Below, piece after piece: positions 8,051-15,717 of a stretch of 64,000 nt of DNA. The position numbers and the translations under genes are program-made. The notes under the pieces are model-generated. The model saw nothing but the letters and a program-made list of their open reading frames with translations. It was not told the DNA's origin and did not search any database. This DNA comes from an uncultured Bacilli bacterium (lineage in GTDB: Bacteria > Bacillota_I > Bacilli_A > RF39 > UBA660), in NCBI GenBank assembly GCA_934098435.1, contig CAKOOV010000008.1, positions 1 to 64,000 on the forward strand, read 5' to 3'. Numbering within the stretch: the first letter of the stretch is position 1; the number at the start of each line of letters is the position of its first letter.

Positions 8051-8746
8051 ATGAAAATGAATAGTGATGAAAAACAAGCTTTGGATTTTTTTGGATTAGA
8101 TGGTAATTTTAGTAAAAAGAAGTATAGGGCTGTATATAATGCTAAAGTAAAAAATAAGTATAATGAGGCTTTAACTGGTGGAAGCAGTGTTTCTGATATT
8201 GAAAAGGATATTGATAAATATAATGAAATTATTGAATTATATTTATTTAAATGTGAATGTTGTAAAAAGATGAAAGATTGGTATTTTGATGGTATTGAGA
8301 AGATTGATTCTTCTTTGGTTAAATATATTATTAGTGTTAATTATAATAATAATTATTTAATAGATAAGGATGTTATACTTGATTTGGAACTTTTACTTGA
8401 TACTTTTTACAAGAGGTTTTCTTTCTTTACTGATTTAATTATGGAATCTACTTCTAGAGAGGAAGCTATCAAACATTTTGAAGATTTTGTTACTATTATG
8501 GAAGTTGATATTAATAATTATAAAAATGGTAAACTTGCTATTAAAGCTAGACTTATTAATGATTTTAAGGATAAAGTAAGAAGTAATTTTGAAAAGGGGA
8601 GTAGTAATTATCAATATATGATTAGTAATTATTTTACTAAATTATTAAGTTCTAAGAATAGTGATGAGTGCTTACGTGTTTATAATATGGCTATGATGGA
8701 AATTAAACTATTTAGTATGGATAAATTTAGAGTGAAAGAAAGATAA
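8051..8746 (+). CDS. Hypothetical helical protein
   Basis: I do not recognise this 231-residue protein. It is soluble and mostly helical. The N terminus ('ALDFFGLDGNFSKKKYRAVYNAKVKNKY') weakly recalls a DnaJ-type J domain in spacing, but the essential His-Pro-Asp tripeptide is absent. Even if related, it would not be a normal Hsp70 co-chaperone. There is one CECC cluster near residue 74. The gene starts 11 bp after the rhomboid gene with AGGAG upstream, so the two are co-transcribed and may act together at the membrane. Confidence 0.5.
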   Translation: MKMNSDEKQALDFFGLDGNFSKKKYRAVYNAKVKNKYNEALTGGSSVSDIEKDIDKYNEIIELYLFKCECCKKMKDWYFDGIEKIDSSLVKYIISVNYNNNYLIDKDVILDLELLLDTFYKRFSFFTDLIMESTSREEAIKHFEDFVTIMEVDINNYKNGKLAIKARLINDFKDKVRSNFEKGSSNYQYMISNYFTKLLSSKNSDECLRVYNMAMMEIKLFSMDKFRVKER

Positions 8747-8770
8747 TAATAAATTCTTTCTTTTTTTTTC
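8734..8770 (+). terminator. Intrinsic terminator
   Basis: GAAAGAA (8734-8740) pairs with TTCTTTC (8754-8760), followed by nine T residues. It closes the rhomboid operon. Confidence 0.75.
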
Positions 8771-8804
8771 TATTTATGTTATTATATAGTAGAGGAGAAT
8801 GGAT

Positions 8805-10055
8805 ATGGAAAAAGTACATATTAATAGTAGTAAGTTATCTGATGTTATAGAAAAGTATGATAAACCAATTAATATATTTATTCCTCTTATGGATAAGAAT
8901 GGTAATAGTTATAAGTCTTTGGTTAAGATTGGTGATTATGTATATAAGGGAGATATAATAGCTAGATGTGAAAAACTTGACTTTGGTATTAATAGTAGTG
9001 TATCTGGTAAAGTTATTGGCTTTGATACTAAGTTTATTTCGAATGGTATTAAATGTGATTGTGTTGTTATTTCTAATGATTATAAGGAGAAGGTTAGAAA
9101 AAATAGGGTTATTGGTAATAGAAAGGATAATTATTCTAAGGATGATTTTATTAATGATTTAAGAAATAATGGGATTGTTGGTCTTGGTGGTAGTGGTTTT
9201 CCTTCTTTTATTAAGTATAGTGCTGATGGTATTAAGTATTTACTTATTAATGCTGTTGAGTGTGAACCTTATATTTCTTGCGATAAAGCTATTATTTATA
9301 ATTATAGTGAAGAGATACTTGAGGGTATTGATAATATTTTAGATATTATGGGTATTGAAAAAGCTATTATTGTTATTAAAAAGTCTAATACTAGATATAT
9401 AGATGCTTTAAATAAGTTTATTGGTACTTATCCTAATATTAGTATTTATTCTACTATGGATTTTTATCCTAATGGTTGGGAAAGATTGGTTGTTTTAAAT
9501 ACTCTTGGTATTTCTTATGATAAGTATCCTAGTGAGAAGGGGATTATTGTTAGTAATGTTTCTACTATATATGCTATATATGAGATGCTTAAGGAAAATA
9601 AATCTTTATGTGAAAGGGTTATTACTATTAGTGGTAGTGGTATTAAGAAGAAATGTAATGTTAAGGTTAAAGTTGGTACTTTAGCTAGTGATGTTATTTC
9701 TAATTTTAATGAATATAAGAAAATTAAGAATCCTATTTTTATAGCAGGTGGTCCTATGATGGGTAATTCTTTACCTAGTGATGATATGGTTATTACTGCT
9801 TCGGTTAATTCTATATTAGTTGTAAGTGATTTTGATAATAAGGTTTTACCTTGTATAAATTGTGGTAAATGTACTAGGGTATGTCCTAGTGGATTATCTC
9901 CGGTACTTATTATGACTTCTATTAATGATAAGAATAAACTTAAATGTCTTGATACTTCTAAATGTATTGAATGTGGTCTTTGTAGTTATATTTGTCCATC
10001 TAAAATTGAGGTTAGGGAGTTTGTTCGTGAAGCTAAGAAGAAGGTGAATGAATAA
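8805..10055 (+). CDS. rnfC: RnfC-like electron-transfer subunit
   Basis: This is the RnfC family, the NADH-facing subunit of the Rnf ferredoxin:NAD+ oxidoreductase. It has an N-terminal barrel-sandwich domain, the glycine-rich 'GLGGSGFP' nucleotide loop and the conserved 'ECEPY' motif. Near the C terminus are two [4Fe-4S] motifs (C350-x2-C-x2-C-x3-C and C387-x2-C-x2-C-x3-C). It is shorter than many RnfC proteins, lacking a long C-terminal extension. The in-frame ATG at 8799 is too close to GAGGAG, so 8805 is preferred. It abuts the fused rnfD/G gene, sharing one base. Confidence 0.85.
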   Translation: MEKVHINSSKLSDVIEKYDKPINIFIPLMDKNGNSYKSLVKIGDYVYKGDIIARCEKLDFGINSSVSGKVIGFDTKFISNGIKCDCVVISNDYKEKVRKNRVIGNRKDNYSKDDFINDLRNNGIVGLGGSGFPSFIKYSADGIKYLLINAVECEPYISCDKAIIYNYSEEILEGIDNILDIMGIEKAIIVIKKSNTRYIDALNKFIGTYPNISIYSTMDFYPNGWERLVVLNTLGISYDKYPSEKGIIVSNVSTIYAIYEMLKENKSLCERVITISGSGIKKKCNVKVKVGTLASDVISNFNEYKKIKNPIFIAGGPMMGNSLPSDDMVITASVNSILVVSDFDNKVLPCINCGKCTRVCPSGLSPVLIMTSINDKNKLKCLDTSKCIECGLCSYICPSKIEVREFVREAKKKVNE

Positions 10056-11464
10056 TGGAATTTAAGGTATGTAAGAAGACTTTTTTAAAGAGTAAAGATA
10101 ATACTACTAATATTATGTATAATATTCTTGTAATTTTGGTTTTGTTTATTTTGTTTGCTACTTATAAGAATGGTATTTATCCTACTATTAAGGGATATGG
10201 TAGTTTATATCTTTTATTTAAACCACTTTTATTTGCTTCTATTGGGGCTATTGTTTGTTTATTTACTGAATATTTATATTATTTTATTAAAGGAGATAAG
10301 AAAAGTTTTTATTATTTATTTACGTCTAGTTATGCTATTATACCAGGAGTATTTCTTAGTCTTATTATTCCTATTAATACTCCTATATGGCTTTTAATAT
10401 TGGGAAGTTTTATAGCTAGTTTATCTAAGGTTATTATGGGAGGATTTGGTAAGAATAAATTTAATCCTGCTTTAGTGGGGGCTCTTTTTGTTACAGTTAT
10501 ATTTTCTTCTTATAATGGGGGATATCTTAATAATTATGAAGTAGATACGATAAGTTCTGCTACTCCTCTTGCTAATATGACTGCTAGTGGATATGTCATT
10601 TCCTATGATAATTTGGTTAAACCATATGGTAGTTTACTTGATTTCTTTGTTGGTAGTATTCCTGGATCTATTGGTGAGACTTCTTCACTTCTTATTATTT
10701 TAGTATTTATATATTTAGCTTATAAGAAGTATATAAAGGTTAGAATTCCTATTAGTTATGTTTTGACTGTTAGTGTTATTAGTTTGATACTTTGTATTAT
10801 TAAGGATATTGGACTTTGGTTTGTATTATTTAATATTTTATCAGGTGGTTTGCTTTTTGGAGCAGTACTTATGGCTACTGATCCGGTTACTACTCCTATT
10901 AGTAATAGGGGTCAGGTAATAGGTGGTATTATACTTGGTATTGTTACTATGATTATTAGGTATATGACTCCACTTCCTGAAGGAGTACTTATTTCGATAT
11001 TAATTCTTAATATATGTACTATTTTTATTAATTATTTTACTACAATATTATATAATAAGAATATTGTAAGAAATATTATTATGGTAGTTTTTATACTTAG
11101 TATTATACCTATATCTTTTGTTATTAGTTCTAAGATTACTAATAAGCCACTTGATGATAGTTTTGAAGTTTTATCTAAAGTAAAGAGTGGTACTGATACT
11201 ATATATGAAGTACGTGGTAGGGGATATGCTGGTAATGGTAGTTTAAAACTTAAAATTGTATTTACTGGTAATAAGATTACTAAGATAGATGTTATTAAGA
11301 GTAATGAGACTTATACTAAGATGATTTATGATAATGATTATTTAAATAAACTTACTTCTTATCAGGATAATTTAGATAATTTGGATACGATAAGTGGAGC
11401 TACTTATACTAGTAATTATTTGAAAGATATTATAAGAAAAACAATAGAAGACTATGAGGGGTAG
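10055..11464 (+). CDS. Fused RnfD-RnfG membrane subunit
   Basis: The first ~330 residues form a polytopic membrane protein of the RnfD/NqrB family. They contain 'SSATPL', where T170 is the likely site of covalent FMN. One further membrane helix then leads into an extracytoplasmic FMN-binding domain like RnfG, ending with 'TISGATYTS' (T450 the likely flavin-bearing Thr). Normally these are two proteins, so this is a domain fusion. Separate RnfA, RnfB and RnfE genes do not follow. Either they are elsewhere or this is a reduced system carrying electrons from RnfC through two flavins. ApbE-type flavin transfer would be needed. Confidence 0.8.
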   Translation: MEFKVCKKTFLKSKDNTTNIMYNILVILVLFILFATYKNGIYPTIKGYGSLYLLFKPLLFASIGAIVCLFTEYLYYFIKGDKKSFYYLFTSSYAIIPGVFLSLIIPINTPIWLLILGSFIASLSKVIMGGFGKNKFNPALVGALFVTVIFSSYNGGYLNNYEVDTISSATPLANMTASGYVISYDNLVKPYGSLLDFFVGSIPGSIGETSSLLIILVFIYLAYKKYIKVRIPISYVLTVSVISLILCIIKDIGLWFVLFNILSGGLLFGAVLMATDPVTTPISNRGQVIGGIILGIVTMIIRYMTPLPEGVLISILILNICTIFINYFTTILYNKNIVRNIIMVVFILSIIPISFVISSKITNKPLDDSFEVLSKVKSGTDTIYEVRGRGYAGNGSLKLKIVFTGNKITKIDVIKSNETYTKMIYDNDYLNKLTSYQDNLDNLDTISGATYTSNYLKDIIRKTIEDYEG

Positions 11465-11480
11465 TCTTCTATTTATTAAT
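11444..11480 (+). terminator. Terminator after the Rnf-like operon
   Basis: A perfect 11-bp stem (11444-11454 with 11462-11472, loop TGAGGGG) includes the stop codon. The T tract after it is short. Confidence 0.55.
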
Positions 11481-11487
11481 AAAATAG

Positions 11488-11507
11488 TAAAGACGAAATA
11501 TTTCCTA
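11488..11507 (+). promoter_or_regulatory. Island operator-like motif, copy 1
   Basis: TAAAGACGAAATATTTCCTA lies 38 nt upstream of the RdgB-like start. The same sequence with three differences in its middle occurs at 12827, 35 nt upstream of the HAD operon. A shared regulator site is inferred, possibly for the WYL protein encoded between them. Confidence 0.5.
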
Positions 11508-11545
11508 TATATAAGATATATTAAATCTAAGGAGGTGTTTTAAAT

Positions 11546-12148
11546 ATGAGTAAAAAAATATTAGTTGCTGCAAGTAATAATAATGGAAAAATAAGAGAAA
11601 TTAAAGAAATATTTAATGACTATGATATTTTATCTATTAGCGAAATGGAAAAAAAGTTAGGTAAAAAAATTATTGTTACTGAAAATCAAATGACTTTTAG
11701 TGAAAATGCAAGGGAAAAGGTAAATTGTTTATATCAAGAAATTGGAGAGGACTATATTTGTATTGGTGATGATTCTGGTATATCTATTGATGCATTAGAT
11801 GGTTTTCCGGGTGTACACACTGCAAGATGGATGAATGCGGATGATCATATAAAAAACTTAGAATTATTAAAGAGGTTAGAAAATATACCTAAGAACAAAA
11901 GACAATGTCATTATACAACGGTTATTGCAATAAAAGGAAAAGAAATTGATAAGACTTTTGAATATACTTTAGATGGAATAATAAGTTTGAATGTAAGAGG
12001 AAATAATGGTTTTGGTTTTGATGAAATTTTTGAGTTACCAAATGGTAAAACATTAGCGGAAATAACTATGAAAGAAAAATTAGAGTTAAGTCCTAGAAGA
12101 AAAGCTTTGGATATGGCTATAGAATATTTAAAAAGTTATAAAAATTAA
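11546..12148 (+). CDS. rdgB: RdgB/HAM1-type NTP pyrophosphatase
   Basis: Members of this family hydrolyse non-canonical purine nucleoside triphosphates (XTP, dITP) to the monophosphate plus pyrophosphate. The hallmarks are 'AASNNNGKIREIKEI' at the N terminus, 'DDSGISIDALDGFPGVHTARW' in the middle, 'GFGFDEIF' and 'SPRRKA' near the end (SHRxKA is usual, so His is replaced by Pro). The length of 200 residues is normal. AGGAGG precedes the ATG. Codon choice is richer in A-ending codons than in the Rnf genes and matches the following island. It may therefore belong to that system rather than being the housekeeping copy. Confidence 0.85.
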   Translation: MSKKILVAASNNNGKIREIKEIFNDYDILSISEMEKKLGKKIIVTENQMTFSENAREKVNCLYQEIGEDYICIGDDSGISIDALDGFPGVHTARWMNADDHIKNLELLKRLENIPKNKRQCHYTTVIAIKGKEIDKTFEYTLDGIISLNVRGNNGFGFDEIFELPNGKTLAEITMKEKLELSPRRKALDMAIEYLKSYKN

Positions 12149-12197
12149 AATATTTGTGATATAATATCTTCAAAAGGAAACATGGAGGTATTATACT

Positions 12198-12800
12198 ATG
12201 AGTAAGATAACAAATGCTCTTTTAATGATGAAATTATTATCAAATGGTAGAGTTTACTCTGTAAAAGAATTAAGTGAGGAACTCGGTGTTACTGAGAGAA
12301 TGGTACGAAATTATAAAGAACAGTTAGAAATGGCTGGATATATAATAGAATCATTTAAAGGACCAGGTGGTGGTTATTTTATAAATAAAAATAATTTTAT
12401 GAATATTAATTTTTTTAATAAATACGATTTGGAAGTATTAGATAGAATAGAAAATGAAGTAACTATAAATGATAATGAATTAAATAAAGATTTTATTGAA
12501 CTTAATAAAAAACTTCATTCTATTTATAATTCTAATAAAGTGCTATCTGAGTATAAAGATGTTAATGTATTAATTAGTAAAAATGATGAGAAAGTGGAAA
12601 TTATAAATAATTGTATAAATAACAAAAATAATTTATTAATAGATTATTTGGGTTCTTCGGGTAAAATAACAAAAAGAGAAATAATTCCAATAAATGTATT
12701 TGAATTTGAAAATAATATATATGTTACGGCTTTTTGTAAGTTGAGAGGGGCAATTAGACATTTTTCCTTGGATAAGATATTAAATATGAATGAAAAGTAA
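12198..12800 (+). CDS. HTH-WYL family transcription regulator
   Basis: This 200-residue protein has an N-terminal winged helix ('SVKELSEELGVTERMVRNYKEQL', residues ~22-44, with a Gly-rich wing 'FKGPGGGYFI'). The C-terminal half ('NNLLIDYLGSSGKITKREIIP' and 'YVTAFCKLRGAIRHFSLDKI') matches the WYL ligand-sensing fold. It is shorter than typical WYL regulators (around 300 residues). WYL proteins often control stress and phage-defence loci by binding nucleic acid or nucleotide ligands. Its position between two units that share an upstream motif suggests it is the local regulator; that is inference. A TATAAT is visible at about 12159-12164. Confidence 0.75.
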   Translation: MSKITNALLMMKLLSNGRVYSVKELSEELGVTERMVRNYKEQLEMAGYIIESFKGPGGGYFINKNNFMNINFFNKYDLEVLDRIENEVTINDNELNKDFIELNKKLHSIYNSNKVLSEYKDVNVLISKNDEKVEIINNCINNKNNLLIDYLGSSGKITKREIIPINVFEFENNIYVTAFCKLRGAIRHFSLDKILNMNEK

Positions 12801-12820
12801 CCATAATAATGGTTTATTTT
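12799..12820 (+). terminator. Weak terminator after the WYL gene
   Basis: AACCAT (12799-12804) pairs with ATGGTT (12809-12814), followed by TTATTTT. Confidence 0.4.
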
Positions 12821-12826
12821 AAATAA

Positions 12827-12846
12827 TAAAGACATTATATTTCCTA
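12827..12846 (+). promoter_or_regulatory. Island operator-like motif, copy 2
   Basis: TAAAGACATTATATTTCCTA is identical to the 11488 motif except for three central bases. It has the same distance to the next start codon (35 versus 38 nt). A possible -10 (TACAAT) lies just downstream. Confidence 0.5.
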
Positions 12847-12881
12847 ATTAAGTAATACAATTATTTTAGGAGGTAAATGAT

Positions 12882-13397
12882 ATGAGAGATGATTATACTT
12901 TTATTGATTGTGATGGTGTTATTATAGACTCAGAACAAAGAATGTTAAAACGAAAAGAAGAAATGGGATTTTTAAATCATAAAGATAGTAATCAATTTGA
13001 TGAATATTTTTCTTTAGCTGATGAAATAGATGGTGAATGGGAAACTATTATCAAAGATGCGAAGTCAATTAATGATTCAGTAGAAATAATTAGAGAGCTG
13101 GAAAAAATGAAAAGAAAAATAGCAATACTGACTAAAATTCATAGTTTAAAGGAGATGAAAATAAAGGTTCAAGATTTGAGAGAAAATAGGCATATATATT
13201 CTCCAATAATTTTTGTTCCACCTGGGATTCAAAAGCATGAAGTTGTAATTCCAAATCATCAATTGTTAATTGATGATTCGAAAAAAAATATCAATGGATG
13301 GATAGAACATGATGGGCAAGGCTTACTTTTTGATGATAAGTTAGATAATAATAGTAAAACTAAGGTTAGAAGTTTGGAATTTTTATTAAAGAGGTGA
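12882..13397 (+). CDS. HAD-superfamily 5'-nucleotidase-like phosphatase
   Basis: The HAD catalytic motif I is at the N terminus ('FIDCDGVIIDSE', nucleophile D9 and acid/base D11). Motif II is 'AILTKIHS' with Thr in place of Ser, Lys follows in the KHEV region, and the 'LIDDSKKNINGW' acidic motif IV comes near residue 130. The ending 'IEHDGQGLLFDD' resembles the NT5C deoxyribonucleotidase group. At 171 residues it is a minimal, nearly capless HAD. A nucleotide or sugar-phosphate substrate is inferred from this similarity and from the neighbours. Only 4 bp separate it from the next gene. Confidence 0.7.
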   Translation: MRDDYTFIDCDGVIIDSEQRMLKRKEEMGFLNHKDSNQFDEYFSLADEIDGEWETIIKDAKSINDSVEIIRELEKMKRKIAILTKIHSLKEMKIKVQDLRENRHIYSPIIFVPPGIQKHEVVIPNHQLLIDDSKKNINGWIEHDGQGLLFDDKLDNNSKTKVRSLEFLLKR

Positions 13398-13401
13398 GTT
13401 T

Positions 13402-15717
13402 ATGAACGATAAGAATATTATAGTTGACAATTATCGAGAATCATTGGAACAAAAATATAATGCTGTATGTTTTGATATAGATGGAACGTTAACTATGGAT
13501 GACTCTAAAAAAATTGATGAGAGAGCTATCAAAATGATAGCAGAATTGTTGAAAAGAAAAATACCAGTGGTATTTATTACTGGAAGAGGTGAAACTGGAT
13601 TAAATGATTTGAAAAACGACGTATATTATAAACTGGTAAACATATATAAAGTTAATGCTAGTGAACTAAAGAGAACTTATGCTTTAACAAACGATGGTGC
13701 TAGATTGTTTTATACTTTAAAAGGTAATATGTTTGATAGTAGTGTTTATATATCAACAGATAAAGAATTAAATGAGTTAAAACAGTTTAATGAAAATATA
13801 ATTGATTATGCAGACAAATTTCATTTAAATAGTTTATGTGATATGACGTATTCAGAGGATTCTGTTAATAAAAGGTTATTAAATGTTCGTTTTATATTGT
13901 TAAATGATGAAAAAGAGACAGTGGAATCGTTAAAAACCATTATTAATGAAACTATAAAAAATAACAAATTATATAACTTGACTATAACAAGAGGAATATA
14001 CAAAGGAAGAACAGTAATTCAAATAGGAACGACGAAAAAGGATGTTGCTATTGAAAAAGCTGAAAAAATAATTGGAATTCCAAAAGGCTCAATGATAAGA
14101 ATTGGTGATTGTGGTGACATAATAGGTAATGATTATTCAATGTTAAACTGTCAACAGGGGTATAGTGTTGATAAGACTAGTAATATGGTTGATAGATGTT
14201 TTCCAATTTTTGATGAAAATAATAAAATATTAAAAGGTGTAGAAGCAACATTGTTTTTGATTAAAAGCGCAAAGATATTGCCAACAATTTGCTTAGAGAG
14301 TGCGGATAAACAGGAATATGTAAAAAAATATGCAAAAATAGAATATGATATAGTACATGGAAGAAACAAGTATTTGATATATTATAATAATATGATTAAT
14401 AATAATTTTAATACGGTTTATGGAATAAATGATTTGTTTGACTCTTCTAGCGGAAGTATAAAAATTCCGATGCATGAATGGGAAATCTTGGATAATAATA
14501 ATCCGTTAAAAAGATTATTTGAAATTAATAGTGATGATAAATTATTTTATTCTTTAAGAGATAATTTTAATTATTTATTAAGGGGTTCAAAAGTATACTA
14601 TTATTTTTTGGCTAACAGATATAATGAATGTGGAAATGATTATACATCAAAAGAAAATGTTAAAGAATGGTATGAAAATACATTGCTTTTCTTAAAAAAT
14701 GCTATTTACGCTTTAAATATCAAATATGATTACACTGACATTATTAGTAAAAAACTTATACTTGGTTTATTAGATAATATTAGAAATATCTTGTTACTGC
14801 AAATAAATCATAATTTAATTTCGATGTATCCTAACGAAAGTATATTGATAAATATAAACTCAAGAGAAAATGAGTATATAAATGAATTATATAGTGTTCT
14901 TTATTTAAATGAAAAATTAATGGCAGATATTTGTTTTGATAATACTTTTATATTTCAAGTTACAGATATAAAGAAAATTCTTAATATGGCTAACGTGATT
15001 ATAAGCAATGAATTTTATAATTTTTTAAAAGCAGATAAAGAAAAAGATTATTCGAAAGAATATAGAGCATATAGAGAAATAGATAATTTTGCTGAAAATT
15101 ATATAACTATGTGTTTGGACTTTGATAAAAATAAATGTAAAAATGACTTTGGAGTTTGTGGTACTTGTTATGGTGGCTTAGAATTGCCAGTTATATATAA
15201 AGTGGTTAATCCTAACATTAAAAATATCTTATTATTAAAGTTCGATAAAAAAGTTTCAGGATATAAAAATAAGCAATTAATTGATTTGAGAAAGTTTAAT
15301 ATTAATAATTATGGCGGTTTATCTAAAATCGGTGAAATAGATACTAATAATATTGTACTATTAGATGATAACATTCTTACTGGTAAGACAATGCAATTAT
15401 CAATCAATTCTTTATATGATATAGGAATAAACACATCAAATATAAGCATTGTTAGATATCCAAGTATAAATCGTGTTGAACAAATGTTTATGGAAAAACA
15501 TGGTGCAGTTGACTTCAATTTGTTTTTTGATTATGTGACCGGATTGTGTTTTTGTAGTCCTTATAGTTGGGTAGATGAAAAAATACAAACTTCATATTTA
15601 GATTCATTAGGTATATTTGATTTGAACAGGGAGAAAATTATTGAATGTTTAATAAAAAATCACGATTATAAAGAAAATAGTGAGGTTTATAATTGTAAAA
15701 GGAGAATAAAAAAATGA
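13402..15717 (+). CDS. HAD phosphatase fused to a phosphoribosyltransferase
   Basis: Residues ~20-260 are a Cof-type HAD hydrolase: 'CFDIDGTLT' (D25, D27), 'VFITGRG' (Thr60), and 'IRIGDCGDIIGND' near residue 240. A ~300-residue helical linker region follows. Residues ~560-771 are a type I phosphoribosyltransferase with the PRPP-binding loop 'LLDDNILTGKT' (D655-T663). Before it lies the Gly/Cys-rich 'FGVCGTCYGG', whose cysteines may bind metal. I know of no standard enzyme with this fusion. It could transfer ribose-5-phosphate to, or release it from, an unusual base and then remove a phosphate. Its stop overlaps the next start (ATGA). Confidence 0.75.
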   Translation: MNDKNIIVDNYRESLEQKYNAVCFDIDGTLTMDDSKKIDERAIKMIAELLKRKIPVVFITGRGETGLNDLKNDVYYKLVNIYKVNASELKRTYALTNDGARLFYTLKGNMFDSSVYISTDKELNELKQFNENIIDYADKFHLNSLCDMTYSEDSVNKRLLNVRFILLNDEKETVESLKTIINETIKNNKLYNLTITRGIYKGRTVIQIGTTKKDVAIEKAEKIIGIPKGSMIRIGDCGDIIGNDYSMLNCQQGYSVDKTSNMVDRCFPIFDENNKILKGVEATLFLIKSAKILPTICLESADKQEYVKKYAKIEYDIVHGRNKYLIYYNNMINNNFNTVYGINDLFDSSSGSIKIPMHEWEILDNNNPLKRLFEINSDDKLFYSLRDNFNYLLRGSKVYYYFLANRYNECGNDYTSKENVKEWYENTLLFLKNAIYALNIKYDYTDIISKKLILGLLDNIRNILLLQINHNLISMYPNESILININSRENEYINELYSVLYLNEKLMADICFDNTFIFQVTDIKKILNMANVIISNEFYNFLKADKEKDYSKEYRAYREIDNFAENYITMCLDFDKNKCKNDFGVCGTCYGGLELPVIYKVVNPNIKNILLLKFDKKVSGYKNKQLIDLRKFNINNYGGLSKIGEIDTNNIVLLDDNILTGKTMQLSINSLYDIGINTSNISIVRYPSINRVEQMFMEKHGAVDFNLFFDYVTGLCFCSPYSWVDEKIQTSYLDSLGIFDLNREKIIECLIKNHDYKENSEVYNCKRRIKK

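Noticed and set aside
8051..8135. J domain (DnaJ-like co-chaperone) in the gene after the rhomboid protease
   Set aside because: Spacing is suggestive, but the essential His-Pro-Asp tripeptide is missing, so a J-protein call is not supported.
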